Shown here piece by piece: positions 1 to 6,742 of a stretch of 18,116 nt of DNA. The stretch is from NCBI GenBank assembly GCA_002293525.1, contig DBDJ01000007.1:1-18116 (forward strand). Reading direction: 5' to 3'. The position numbers were made by a program, and so were the translations under genes. The notes beneath the pieces are model-generated. The model was given only the letters and a program-made list of their open reading frames with translations. It ran no database searches and was not told the origin of the DNA. Each line of letters begins with the position of its first letter. The first letter of the stretch is position 1. The DNA is from Lachnospiraceae bacterium UBA935 (lineage in GTDB: Bacteria; Bacillota; Clostridia; Lachnospirales; Lachnospiraceae).

Positions 1-49
1 TATATTATATATGATGCATATATTACATATGATGCACAATGGAGCCGGC

Positions 50-1213
50 GTGAAGAGATATGAACTGATAGTACCCTGTCATTTTGGCCTGGAGACGGTA
101 CTGAAAAGAGAAATTACGGACTTAGGCTATGACGTTACCTGCGTGGAGGATGGCAGAATCACCTTTTTGGGGGATGAAGAAGCCATCTGCCGGGCCAATA
201 TATTTTTACGGACGGGAGAACGCGTCCTGATCAAGGCAGGTTGCTTTCATGCAGAAAGTTTCGAAGAGCTTTTTCAGGGCACCAGATCTATTCCGTGGGA
301 GGAATTCATACCTGCCGACGGGAGGTTCTGGGTGACGAAAGCCGCCAGTATCAAAAGCAAGCTGTTCAGCCCGTCGGATATTCAGTCTATTATGAAAAAA
401 GCCATGGTCGAACGCCTTAAAACGCATTACCATACCGAGTGGTTTCAAGAAGATGGCGATTCCTATCCGGTCAGGGTTTTTCTGATGAAGGATGAAGTGA
501 CCGTAGCCCTGGACACAACCGGGGAATCCCTGCACAAACGCGGTTACCGGAAGCTCACGGCCAAAGCCCCGATTGCTGAGAACCTGGCGGCGGCATTGAT
601 CATGATGACACCTTGGCAGCATGACCGGATTCTGGTGGATCCCTTTTGCGGCAGCGGGACGTTCCCCATTGAAGCGGCGATGATGGCGGCGGGAATGGCA
701 CCGGGCGCCCAGCGTTCTTTTACTGCGGAGAGCTGGCCCCATCTGATTAAAAAGCAGCAGTGGTACGATGCCGTAGAGGAAGCACAGGAATTGGTTGACA
801 TAACTTCTGCCGGCGACATCCAGGGCTATGACACGGATGAAAAAATGGTAGCGGCCGCCAGGGAGAATGCCCGCCTTGCCGGCGTGGATAAGCTGATTCA
901 TTTTCAAAAAAGGAACGTGTCTGAGCTGAGTCATGCCAAGAAATACGGCTTTGTGATTACCAATCCGCCTTATGGCGAACGGATGGAAGAAAAAGCGGCC
1001 CTGCCCGCGGTGTACGGAGCGCTGGGAAAGCGTTTCCGGGAGCTGGATTCGTGGTCGCTTTATGTGATTACCGCCTATGAGCAGGCGGAACGGGATATGA
1101 AACTGAAAGCGGCGAAGAACCGGAAGATCTATAACGGGATGCTGAAGACCTATTTTTACCAGTTTCCCGGCCCCAAGCCGCCGCCGCGGAAATCGCGGAT
1201 TACCAGCTTTTAG
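50..1213 (+). CDS. THUMP-domain class I SAM-dependent RNA methyltransferase (RlmL/YpsC-like)
   Basis: Predicted to methylate a guanine or adenine base of rRNA (family: RlmL N-terminal half/YpsC, PF01170 with an N-terminal ferredoxin-like plus THUMP RNA-binding region). From the chosen start it is 387 aa. The first ~160 residues are the RNA-binding part, beginning with the family-typical KRYELIVPCHFGLE. The Rossmann methyltransferase part has the SAM loop VDPFCGSGT near residues 195-203 and the base-flipping catalytic motif NPPY at about 305-308. I chose GTG at 50 because GGAG lies at 41-44 with 5-nt spacing and homologues start at this point. An in-frame ATG at 11 would add 13 residues (His/Met-rich, with no visible ribosome site). 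The stop overlaps the ribosome site of the next gene, so it is the first visible gene of an operon. The exact target base cannot be read from sequence. Confidence 0.9.
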   Translation: MKRYELIVPCHFGLETVLKREITDLGYDVTCVEDGRITFLGDEEAICRANIFLRTGERVLIKAGCFHAESFEELFQGTRSIPWEEFIPADGRFWVTKAASIKSKLFSPSDIQSIMKKAMVERLKTHYHTEWFQEDGDSYPVRVFLMKDEVTVALDTTGESLHKRGYRKLTAKAPIAENLAAALIMMTPWQHDRILVDPFCGSGTFPIEAAMMAAGMAPGAQRSFTAESWPHLIKKQQWYDAVEEAQELVDITSAGDIQGYDTDEKMVAAARENARLAGVDKLIHFQKRNVSELSHAKKYGFVITNPPYGERMEEKAALPAVYGALGKRFRELDSWSLYVITAYEQAERDMKLKAAKNRKIYNGMLKTYFYQFPGPKPPPRKSRITSF

Positions 1214-1222
1214 GAGATAATA

Positions 1223-2311
1223 ATGGCTTTGAGTTTAATGAAGAAAACCGCGATATACAGCACGCTTTTTTCCGCGGCGGCCCTAGGTACGGTTTTTTAT
1301 CTGGCCGGCGGCCGGGCGGCTGCCACAGAGGATGTTGAGCAGATTGAAGTGCAGCAATATGCCCAAGGGGATGTCGGATATAGCGAGTCGGACTATAGCA
1401 CCGGCAAGGAGCTTGCCGTCGCCGGGGAGGATAATTCCCTGACCTTTGAGCTGGGTTCAGCCGACACCAATTATTTGTGCATCCCCTTGCCAAGCGGAAC
1501 GGCAGCCGATGCCGTAACGATTGAAAATCATTATATGGACAATGAAATGTGGATTGCCTTAAGCGGCAGTGACGGGGATTTTTATAAAACGGCGGCTATT
1601 TCCGGGAATCGCCAGCATATTACCGGAGGCATCTATGAACAGGCAACGTCCGGGACGATATTAAAGTTTTCGTTAAATAATATTTACGAATGCCGCAGTA
1701 TATTAGAAAATAACGTGCTGTACCTTGAGTTTATCGCTCCGCGGGAAATATATGACAAGATTGTCGTAATAGATCCGGCCTTTGGCGGCACCATGACGGG
1801 ACATGAAAGTGGCGGCCTGAAAGAAAAAGAAATCACCCTTGCCATAGCCGAAAAGCTAAAGGAAAAACTGGACGAAACCGATATTAAAGTATATTATACC
1901 CGGATGGATGACAATAATCCGACGGAAGAGCAGCGGGTGAATATCGCCAATCATACCAAAGCCGACATGCTGATCCGGATCGAAGCCAATGCGGACGAAG
2001 ACAGCATGGTACGCGGAACCACCGCTGTTTATAATGAGCATTTCTTTATTCCTCTCTTCGGCAGCATAGAACTGGCCGATATCCTGGAAAAAGAAGTGGT
2101 ATCCCTCATAAAAGGCAAAGCCGTGGGTCTGATGGCGGCAACAGATGAGGATTATGTGATACGAGAAGCAACGGTTCCGGCGGCAGCGATAAAGGTCGGG
2201 TATCTGACCAATGCCCAGGAAGCCATTTTGCTGCAAAAAGAAGATTACATCGACAAGATAGCCACCGGCATCTATCAAGCAATTATAAATATCTATGCCG
2301 GCCAGGAGTAG
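1223..2311 (+). CDS. Exported amidase_3-fold protein, catalytically degenerate N-acetylmuramoyl-L-alanine amidase homologue
   Basis: A 362-aa protein with a positively charged N-terminus and one hydrophobic segment (residues ~9-30), read as a signal peptide or membrane anchor. It then has a ~140-residue region of unknown type and an amidase_3 domain (~178-360). The fold landmarks are clear (VVIDPAFGG 182-189, GLKEKEI 198-204, YYTRMDD 224-230, RVNIANHTKADMLIRIEANA 238-257, KVGYLTN 324-330). However, the active-site residues known for this family are mostly replaced. Zinc-ligand His of the GHGG motif is F187, zinc-ligand His of the S-x-H-x-N motif is E254, and the catalytic Glu before VGFLTN is K324. 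Only E201 remains. It is therefore probably not a cell-wall hydrolase but a peptidoglycan-binding or regulatory pseudoenzyme (inference). AGGAG at 1212-1216 overlaps the upstream stop, so it is translated in the same operon. Confidence 0.85.
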   Translation: MALSLMKKTAIYSTLFSAAALGTVFYLAGGRAAATEDVEQIEVQQYAQGDVGYSESDYSTGKELAVAGEDNSLTFELGSADTNYLCIPLPSGTAADAVTIENHYMDNEMWIALSGSDGDFYKTAAISGNRQHITGGIYEQATSGTILKFSLNNIYECRSILENNVLYLEFIAPREIYDKIVVIDPAFGGTMTGHESGGLKEKEITLAIAEKLKEKLDETDIKVYYTRMDDNNPTEEQRVNIANHTKADMLIRIEANADEDSMVRGTTAVYNEHFFIPLFGSIELADILEKEVVSLIKGKAVGLMAATDEDYVIREATVPAAAIKVGYLTNAQEAILLQKEDYIDKIATGIYQAIINIYAGQE

Positions 2312-2335
2312 GTTATCGGAAGGAAGCCAGAAGTC

Positions 2336-2971
2336 ATGCAGATCATATTTGCAACTGCCAACAGGAATAAACTGCGGGAGATTGAAGATATCTTACGCGA
2401 GTTTGATGTAAAAGCAATATCTATGAAGGATGCCGGCATCGACCTGGACATTGAAGAGAACGGGACGACATTTTTGGAAAATGCCGCGATTAAGGCCCAG
2501 GCGGTAGCAGCGGCAGTGGCAGCTAAGTCATCAGCAGAACCGACAGCAGCGTCAGCAATGTCGGAGACGATAGTCCTGGCGGATGATTCCGGCCTGGAGA
2601 TCGATTATCTGAATAAAGAGCCGGGCATCTATTCGTCACGTTATATGGGAGAAGGAACTTCTTACCATATTAAAAACCAGAACCTGATCGACCGGCTCGC
2701 AGGGGTGCCTGATGAGCAGAGAACGGCCAGATTCGTCTGTGCCATGGCGGCGGTACTGCCGGACGGTCAATTGATTACCGTCCGGGAGTGTATGGAAGGG
2801 CGTATTGCCTATGAAGCAAAGGGCACGAACGGTTTCGGCTATGATCCGATCTTCTTTTTGCCGGACTACGGCCAGACTTCTTCAGAACTGCCGGCGCAAG
2901 AGAAGAACAAAATAAGTCACAGGGGAAAGGCGCTCCGCGCCATAAAAAAACAACTGGAAAGTTACTTATAA
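2336..2971 (+). CDS. rdgB: XTP/dITP diphosphatase (RdgB/HAM1 family)
   Basis: House-cleaning enzyme that hydrolyses XTP, ITP and dITP to the monophosphate and pyrophosphate, keeping deaminated purines out of DNA and RNA (cytoplasmic). All family motifs are present: TANRNK at residues 7-12, LADDSGLEID at 81-90, the base-recognition loop GFGYDP at 166-171, and SHRGKA at 194-199. It is 211 aa against a usual ~195-200. The excess is an Ala/Ser-rich insertion at about residues 57-78, just before the DDSGL motif. The start is ATG, with GGAAGGAAG at 2318-2326 about 9 nt upstream. It lies 24 nt after the amidase-like gene and 10 nt before the phosphodiesterase gene, a pairing with phosphodiesterases that is common in Firmicutes. 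Confidence 0.95.
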   Translation: MQIIFATANRNKLREIEDILREFDVKAISMKDAGIDLDIEENGTTFLENAAIKAQAVAAAVAAKSSAEPTAASAMSETIVLADDSGLEIDYLNKEPGIYSSRYMGEGTSYHIKNQNLIDRLAGVPDEQRTARFVCAMAAVLPDGQLITVRECMEGRIAYEAKGTNGFGYDPIFFLPDYGQTSSELPAQEKNKISHRGKALRAIKKQLESYL

Positions 2972-2981
2972 GGGTGAAAAG

Positions 2982-3461
2982 TTGAAAATACTGATTGTAA
3001 GCGATACCCACCGCCAGAATGAAAATTATTTCCGGGTAATAGATAAAGTAGCTCCTGTCGATATGGTGATTCATTGCGGTGATGTCGAAGGCAGCGAGTA
3101 CATTATTGAAAAGAAGGCCGCCTGCCCGGTAGAAATCGTCCTGGGAAATAATGACTATTTCTCGGAGCTGCCCCGGGAAAAGAATTTTATGATAGGCCCT
3201 TATAAAGTATGGCTGACGCACGGACATAATTATTATGTAACGGTAGAAAACGGCTCGATCAAACGGGAGGCGATTTCCCGCGGCGCGGATATTGTGATGT
3301 ACGGGCATACCCACAGGCCGGTCATCGACATCGGGCAAAATATAACTGCGATCAATCCGGGAAGCCTTACCTATCCCCGGCAGGACGGACGGAAGCCTTC
3401 TTATATTATTATGGAGATAGACGGGAAACAGAAGGCACATTTTACGCTAAATTATCTATAG
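2982..3461 (+). CDS. YfcE/MJ0936-family metallophosphoesterase
   Basis: A 159-aa single-domain dinuclear-metal phosphodiesterase of the calcineurin-like superfamily. The full set of metal ligands is visible: D8 and H10 in SDTH, D34 in HCGD, N56 in GNND, H80/H82 in THGH and H109/H111 in YGHTH. The family hydrolyses artificial phosphodiesters in vitro; its cellular substrate is generally unknown, so I do not assign one. The start is a TTG at 2982, supported by AGGGTG at 2971-2976 (5-nt spacing) and by homologues that begin M-K-I-L-I-V-S-D-T-H. It is the last gene of the operon and is followed by a long inverted repeat. Confidence 0.92.
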   Translation: MKILIVSDTHRQNENYFRVIDKVAPVDMVIHCGDVEGSEYIIEKKAACPVEIVLGNNDYFSELPREKNFMIGPYKVWLTHGHNYYVTVENGSIKREAISRGADIVMYGHTHRPVIDIGQNITAINPGSLTYPRQDGRKPSYIIMEIDGKQKAHFTLNYL

Positions 3462-3516
3462 CCTCAAACGCCAGGCCTGGGAATGCAGAACGTTGTTTGC
3501 CGTTACCGCTCAGATC

Positions 3517-3572
3517 AACCGCGAGGTGTTTTGCGCTATTTTGCGCAAAATCCCGCAAAACACCTCGCGGTT
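3517..3572. repeat. Long perfect inverted repeat after the housekeeping operon
   Basis: Arms of 19 nt at 3517-3535 and 3554-3572 are perfectly complementary (left arm AACCGCGAGGTGTTTTGCG). The 18-nt loop contains a second, 14-nt perfect palindrome, ATTTTGCGCAAAAT, at 3538-3551. No T-tract follows the 3' arm, so it is not a canonical intrinsic terminator. It could end or protect the operon transcript in either direction, or be a small mobile/REP-like element. Confidence 0.8.
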
Positions 3573-3626
3573 AGGCCTGAACAGTAACGTTTGCTGATCT
3601 TACATATAATAATTTTGTGAAATTTA

Positions 3627-3655
3627 TTGACAGGTTCGATTCCTTATTATATAAT
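3627..3655 (+). promoter_or_regulatory. Perfect-consensus sigma-A promoter of the tRNA cluster
   Basis: TTGACA at 3627-3632, a 17-nt spacer, and TATAAT at 3650-3655, about 50 nt before the first tRNA. All twelve hexamer positions match consensus, as expected for stable-RNA transcription. A small dyad (TGCGTT/AACGCA, around 3662-3677) lies in the short leader. Confidence 0.9.
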
Positions 3656-3704
3656 AATTTTTGCGTTGCAAAAACGCATTGTAAAAACATGACAGGATAG
3701 GAAA

Positions 3705-3779
3705 CGGGGTGTGGCTCAGCTTGGCTAGAGCGCCTGGTTTGGGACCAGGAGGTCGCAGGTTCGAATCCTGTCACCCCGA
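3705..3779 (+). tRNA. tRNA-Pro (UGG)
   Basis: Acceptor stem CGGGGTG (3705-3711) pairs with CACCCCG (3772-3778), followed by discriminator A. The anticodon stem CCTGG/CCAGG encloses the loop TTTGGGA, giving anticodon UGG. The T-loop is GGTTCGAATCC. The 3' CCA is not encoded. First gene of the six-tRNA cluster. Confidence 0.97.
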
Positions 3780-3803
3780 TGATGACGGAGATGTCAGTTA
3801 ACT

Positions 3804-3874
3804 GCGGGTGTAGTTCAATGGTAGAACACTAGCCTTCCAAGCTAGACACGTGGGTTCGATTCCCATCACCCGCT
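3804..3874 (+). tRNA. tRNA-Gly (UCC)
   Basis: Acceptor GCGGGTG (3804-3810) pairs with CACCCGC (3867-3873), discriminator T. The anticodon loop CTTCCAA between CTAGC and GCTAG gives UCC. The T-arm is GGGTTCGATTCCC. No encoded CCA. Confidence 0.97.
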
Positions 3875-3911
3875 TGCAATATGTGTAAGCATCAGCAGCA
3901 TTTGCGGACAT

Positions 3912-3985
<74 letters not shown>

Positions 3986-4024
3986 TTGGAACATTGATGA
4001 AAGGCCGGCATTTGCCGTAATTAT

Positions 4025-4099
4025 GGTGGGTATGGCGCAGTTGGTTAGCGCGCCAGATTGTGGTTCTGGAGACCGAGGGTTCGAGCCCCTCTATCCACC
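4025..4099 (+). tRNA. tRNA-His (GUG)
   Basis: The anticodon loop TTGTGGT between CCAGA and TCTGG gives GUG. The acceptor GTGGGTA (4026-4032) pairs with TATCCAC (4092-4098) with one wobble. The histidine-specific G-1 at 4025 faces discriminator C at 4099, the recognition element for histidyl-tRNA synthetase. Confidence 0.97.
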
Positions 4100-4143
4100 C
4101 TTAGCCAGGGGGGGTGCCCTTATGGGCAGGCTTGGTGCAATAA

Positions 4144-4215
4144 TGGGCTATCGCCAAGCGGTAAGGCACAGGACTTTGACTCCTGCAGTCGCTGGTTCAA
4201 ATCCAGCTAGCCCAG
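4144..4215 (+). tRNA. tRNA-Gln (UUG)
   Basis: Acceptor TGGGCTA (4144-4150) pairs with TAGCCCA (4208-4214), discriminator G. The weak U1-A72 pair is typical of tRNA-Gln. The anticodon loop CTTTGAC between CAGGA and TCCTG gives UUG. Confidence 0.97.
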
Positions 4216-4283
4216 TTTTTCCTGATAATATTTATTATGACGGAATATTGTCATAGACAGAGGATATAATCTGTTTTCATAAA

Positions 4284-4316
4284 ATTTCATAGAGATTTCA
4301 TTGAGATTTCATAGAA
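4284..4316. repeat. Three-copy 11-bp tandem repeat between tRNA-Gln and tRNA-Lys
   Basis: Three head-to-tail copies of ATTTCATWGAR (4284-4294, 4295-4305, 4306-4316) lie in an unusually long, AT-rich gap of 117 nt inside the tRNA cluster. Function not evident. A TATAAT at 4265-4270 lacks a well-spaced -35. Confidence 0.6.
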
Positions 4317-4332
4317 ATTATCATCGCAATGA

Positions 4333-4405
4333 GGGCGTGTAGCTCAGTCGGTAGAGCACTTGACTTTTAATCAAGTTGTCCGGGGTTCGAACCCCCGCAC
4401 GCTCA
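4333..4405 (+). tRNA. tRNA-Lys (UUU)
   Basis: Acceptor GGGCGTG (4333-4339) pairs with CACGCTC (4398-4404) with one G-T wobble, discriminator A. The anticodon loop CTTTTAA between CTTGA and TCAAG gives UUU. The T-arm is CGGGGTTCGAACCCCCG. Last gene of the cluster. Confidence 0.97.
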
Positions 4406-4470
4406 TTGGATCTAATAAAAGATCAAATAAGAATCAAAAAAAGATCAAATAAGTCCCGGCAACCCCGAGA

Positions 4471-4492
4471 GTCTGTTCGCAGGCGCTTTTTT
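4471..4492 (+). terminator. Weak intrinsic terminator after the tRNA cluster
   Basis: GTCTG and CAGGC pair around a TTCG tetraloop (4471-4484), followed by GC and six T. The stem is short (5 bp including a G-T pair), but the stable tetraloop and T-tract fit a terminator for the tRNA transcript. Confidence 0.5.
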
Positions 4493-4536
4493 ACTTTATG
4501 GGATATCAATTTTTAGCAATTTTGTGCGAATGTTAC

Positions 4537-4565
4537 TTGACTTAATGGATATAATTGTGTAAAAT
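4537..4565 (+). promoter_or_regulatory. Sigma-A promoter of the ABC transporter operon
   Basis: TTGACT (4537-4542), 17-nt spacer, TAAAAT (4560-4565). It leaves a leader of about 95 nt before the first permease. In the leader, CTTTGTT (4616-4622) and AACAAAG (4641-4647) form a 7-bp dyad whose right arm abuts the ribosome site GAGGAGGG (4647-4654), which could affect translation. Confidence 0.7.
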
Positions 4566-4664
4566 GTTCATAGACATCAAAAATGAAGTGTAATTATTCG
4601 TTAATTTGTACAGCGCTTTGTTTTACTGATGAAAATAGTGAACAAAGAGGAGGGACGTTATTGA

Positions 4665-5630
4665 ATGAATAAGAATAAACCAGGTACCTTAGCCTACAAG
4701 TTTATGACGCAAAAGAAGACGTTGGCACTTACACTTATGGTACTGCCCGGAGCGATCTGGCTTTTGCTGATCCGCTATCTTCCTATGTTTGGCATTATCC
4801 TGGCGTTTAAGGATTATAAGATGCCCAAGCCGAGTGCTATTAAAGACGGCGGCTACATAGGTGACATTCTCAGCCGGGAATGGACGGGGATTAAGAATTT
4901 CGATTTCTTATTTGGCAATCCCATGACCGGCAAGTTTATCAGGAACACCTTGCTTTACAATCTCACTTTTATCATCCTGGGGATGGTGATTGCGGTTACC
5001 TTCGCGATCCTGATCAATGAGATCTCGAATCGTTTTGCCGCCAAGACCTATCAGACTTTTATGTTTTTCCCATATTTTATTTCCTGGGTCGTAGTCAGTT
5101 ATTTTCTGTTCGCCTTTATTGATGCTAAGCACGGACTGATTGACCCGTCTTGGTTCGGTATCAGTAACTTCTATCAAGATACGAAGCCTTGGCCGTTTAT
5201 CATGGTATTTTCCAATATATGGAAGCTGACCGGGTATTCCTGTATTATCTATACGGCAGCCATTGCCGGTATCGACTCGACGCTGTATGAAGCAGCCAGC
5301 ATCGACGGCGCCAGCAAATGGAAACAAGTTCTGCATGTTACGTTGCCGCATCTGCGCACGATTATCATCATATTATTCATTATGAATATCGGTCGTATAT
5401 TCAATTCTGATTTCGGCCAGTTCTGGGCTTTGCCACAGGAAGGCGGCCAGGGTTCGGTGCCCAATGTTACTGAGGTGGTGGATACCTACGTTTACCGGAT
5501 CATCTCAACCACGGTGAATATGGGACAGTCGACGGCAGTCAGCTTTTTGCAGAACCTGATCGGATTTATCTGTATCATGATGGCCAATACCTTCGTTCGT
5601 AGGATTGATAATGAGAGTGCTTTATTTTAA
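4665..5630 (+). CDS. ABC transporter permease, LplB-type carbohydrate importer subunit
   Basis: A 321-aa integral membrane protein of the binding-protein-dependent permease family (PF00528), closest in style to LplB/YtcP-type subunits of polysaccharide or oligosaccharide importers (TVLPGAIWLLLIRYLPMFG-like first helix, long AFKDYK segment). Hydrophobic helices are visible near residues 19-48, 92-118, 131-153, 177-202, 231-247 and 292-312. The EAA loop that contacts the ATPase is at about 209-228 (YEAASIDGASKWKQVLHVTL). The ribosome site is GAGGAGGG with 10-nt spacing. The second permease follows after a 12-nt gap. The transported sugar cannot be inferred: no glycosidase or regulator gene lies in the operon. 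Confidence 0.9.
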   Translation: MNKNKPGTLAYKFMTQKKTLALTLMVLPGAIWLLLIRYLPMFGIILAFKDYKMPKPSAIKDGGYIGDILSREWTGIKNFDFLFGNPMTGKFIRNTLLYNLTFIILGMVIAVTFAILINEISNRFAAKTYQTFMFFPYFISWVVVSYFLFAFIDAKHGLIDPSWFGISNFYQDTKPWPFIMVFSNIWKLTGYSCIIYTAAIAGIDSTLYEAASIDGASKWKQVLHVTLPHLRTIIIILFIMNIGRIFNSDFGQFWALPQEGGQGSVPNVTEVVDTYVYRIISTTVNMGQSTAVSFLQNLIGFICIMMANTFVRRIDNESALF

Positions 5631-5642
5631 GGAGGCGTGGAT

Positions 5643-6557
5643 ATGAGTAGAACTAAGAAGATTTCAGAAAAAAGCCGACTGACAAGTGTCGGCCCGCTGG
5701 GTCAGACGCTGATACATATTTTGATCGGCGGATTTGCTTTGATGTGTATCATCCCCTTTATATTTGTCGTGATTATTTCCTTCACAAGCGAAGACAGCAT
5801 CCTGCAAAGCGGATATTCATTTTTCCCTCAGGAATGGTCTCTTGAAGGTTACCAGTCAGTATTCAGAGTCGGTGAACAGTTATGGCGTTCCTTGTTTAAT
5901 AGTGTATTTGTTACCGTGATCGGTACGGTAGCGGCTACATTCATCTGTGCCCTGTATTCCTATGCCCTCTTCAGGCCGGATTACAAATTCCGCAGGCTGT
6001 TTACTTTTGTCAGCTTCTTCACGATGCTTTTCGGCGGCGGCCTTGCTCCTACGGTAGTTGTCTGCAAGAACATTCTGGGTCTGCAGGACAATTACTGGGC
6101 CTTGATTATCCCTTTGCTGGTTAATCCCTTTAACATCATTGTCATGCGAAGCTTTTTCCAGTCCAGTGTCCCTTTCGACATCCTGGAAGCGGCCAGGGTA
6201 GACGGTGCCGGCGAATGGCTCACGCTCTTCAGGATCGTAGTTCCTATTTCCAAGCCGGGCCTTGCCACGATCGCCCTGATGAATATGCTTGCTTATTGGA
6301 ATGAATGGTTCATACCACAGCTATATATTACGAAAGACGCATTGGTTCCGTTACAGTATCTGCTGGTTAAGATGCAACAGAATGCGAGGAACCTGGCGAT
6401 TATGTCGGGGATGCCCGGAGCGGATATCAGTAATATGCCGACCCAGAGTCTCCGTATGGCATTGTGTGTGCTGATCGTCATCCCGATCGCTTTTGCATAC
6501 CCGTTCTTCCAGAGATATATTGTAGCGGGACTTACGGTGGGATCGGTCAAAGGATGA
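5643..6557 (+). CDS. ABC transporter permease, LplC-type carbohydrate importer subunit
   Basis: The partner permease (304 aa, PF00528), forming the heterodimeric membrane channel with the preceding gene. It has six hydrophobic helices and an EAA loop at about 182-201 (LEAARVDGAGEWLTLFRIVVP). The start is ATG at 5643, 7 nt after a perfect AAGGAGG (5629-5635). An in-frame GTG at 5637 is only 1 nt from that site, so I exclude it. The ribosome site overlaps the upstream stop, so the two permeases are translated together. There is no nucleotide-binding subunit in the window, which is usual for this class, where a shared MsmX-like ATPase serves several importers (known for the family; inferred here). 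Confidence 0.9.
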   Translation: MSRTKKISEKSRLTSVGPLGQTLIHILIGGFALMCIIPFIFVVIISFTSEDSILQSGYSFFPQEWSLEGYQSVFRVGEQLWRSLFNSVFVTVIGTVAATFICALYSYALFRPDYKFRRLFTFVSFFTMLFGGGLAPTVVVCKNILGLQDNYWALIIPLLVNPFNIIVMRSFFQSSVPFDILEAARVDGAGEWLTLFRIVVPISKPGLATIALMNMLAYWNEWFIPQLYITKDALVPLQYLLVKMQQNARNLAIMSGMPGADISNMPTQSLRMALCVLIVIPIAFAYPFFQRYIVAGLTVGSVKG

Positions 6558-6615
6558 TAATTACTGGATCGGAAGCAGATTTCAGATTTTATTTTCCAAT
6601 AATTACAAATATTGC

Positions 6616-6644
6616 TTGTATTTATGAATAAAATATTATATAAT
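6616..6644 (+). promoter_or_regulatory. Separate promoter for the solute-binding protein
   Basis: TTGTAT (6616-6621), 17-nt spacer, TATAAT (6639-6644), inside the 185-nt gap between the second permease and the binding protein. A second promoter would supply the binding protein in excess over the permeases, as these systems require. I see no terminator in the gap, so readthrough from the permeases is also likely. Confidence 0.65.
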
Positions 6645-6742
6645 GCTTTTTAATATGGGTTGTTTTCTGGAAATTACAGAGAGACCGGGTAATATCGGCG
6701 AAAGCCGTTTTACAAAATAAATCATATAACAGGAGGTAAGTT

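Noticed and set aside
206..934. Long open frame on the minus strand
   Set aside because: It lies wholly antisense to the RNA methyltransferase, has no ribosome site, and its protein composition (His/Pro/Arg-rich) is that of a shadow frame.
2775..3440. Open frame of 221 codons on the minus strand
   Set aside because: It overlaps both rdgB and the phosphodiesterase gene, whose motifs are complete on the + strand.
4550..4555. TATAAT as -10 of the transporter promoter
   Set aside because: No acceptable -35 at 16-18 nt. TTGACT at 4537 pairs better with TAAAAT at 4560 (17-nt spacing), and TATAAT falls within that spacer.
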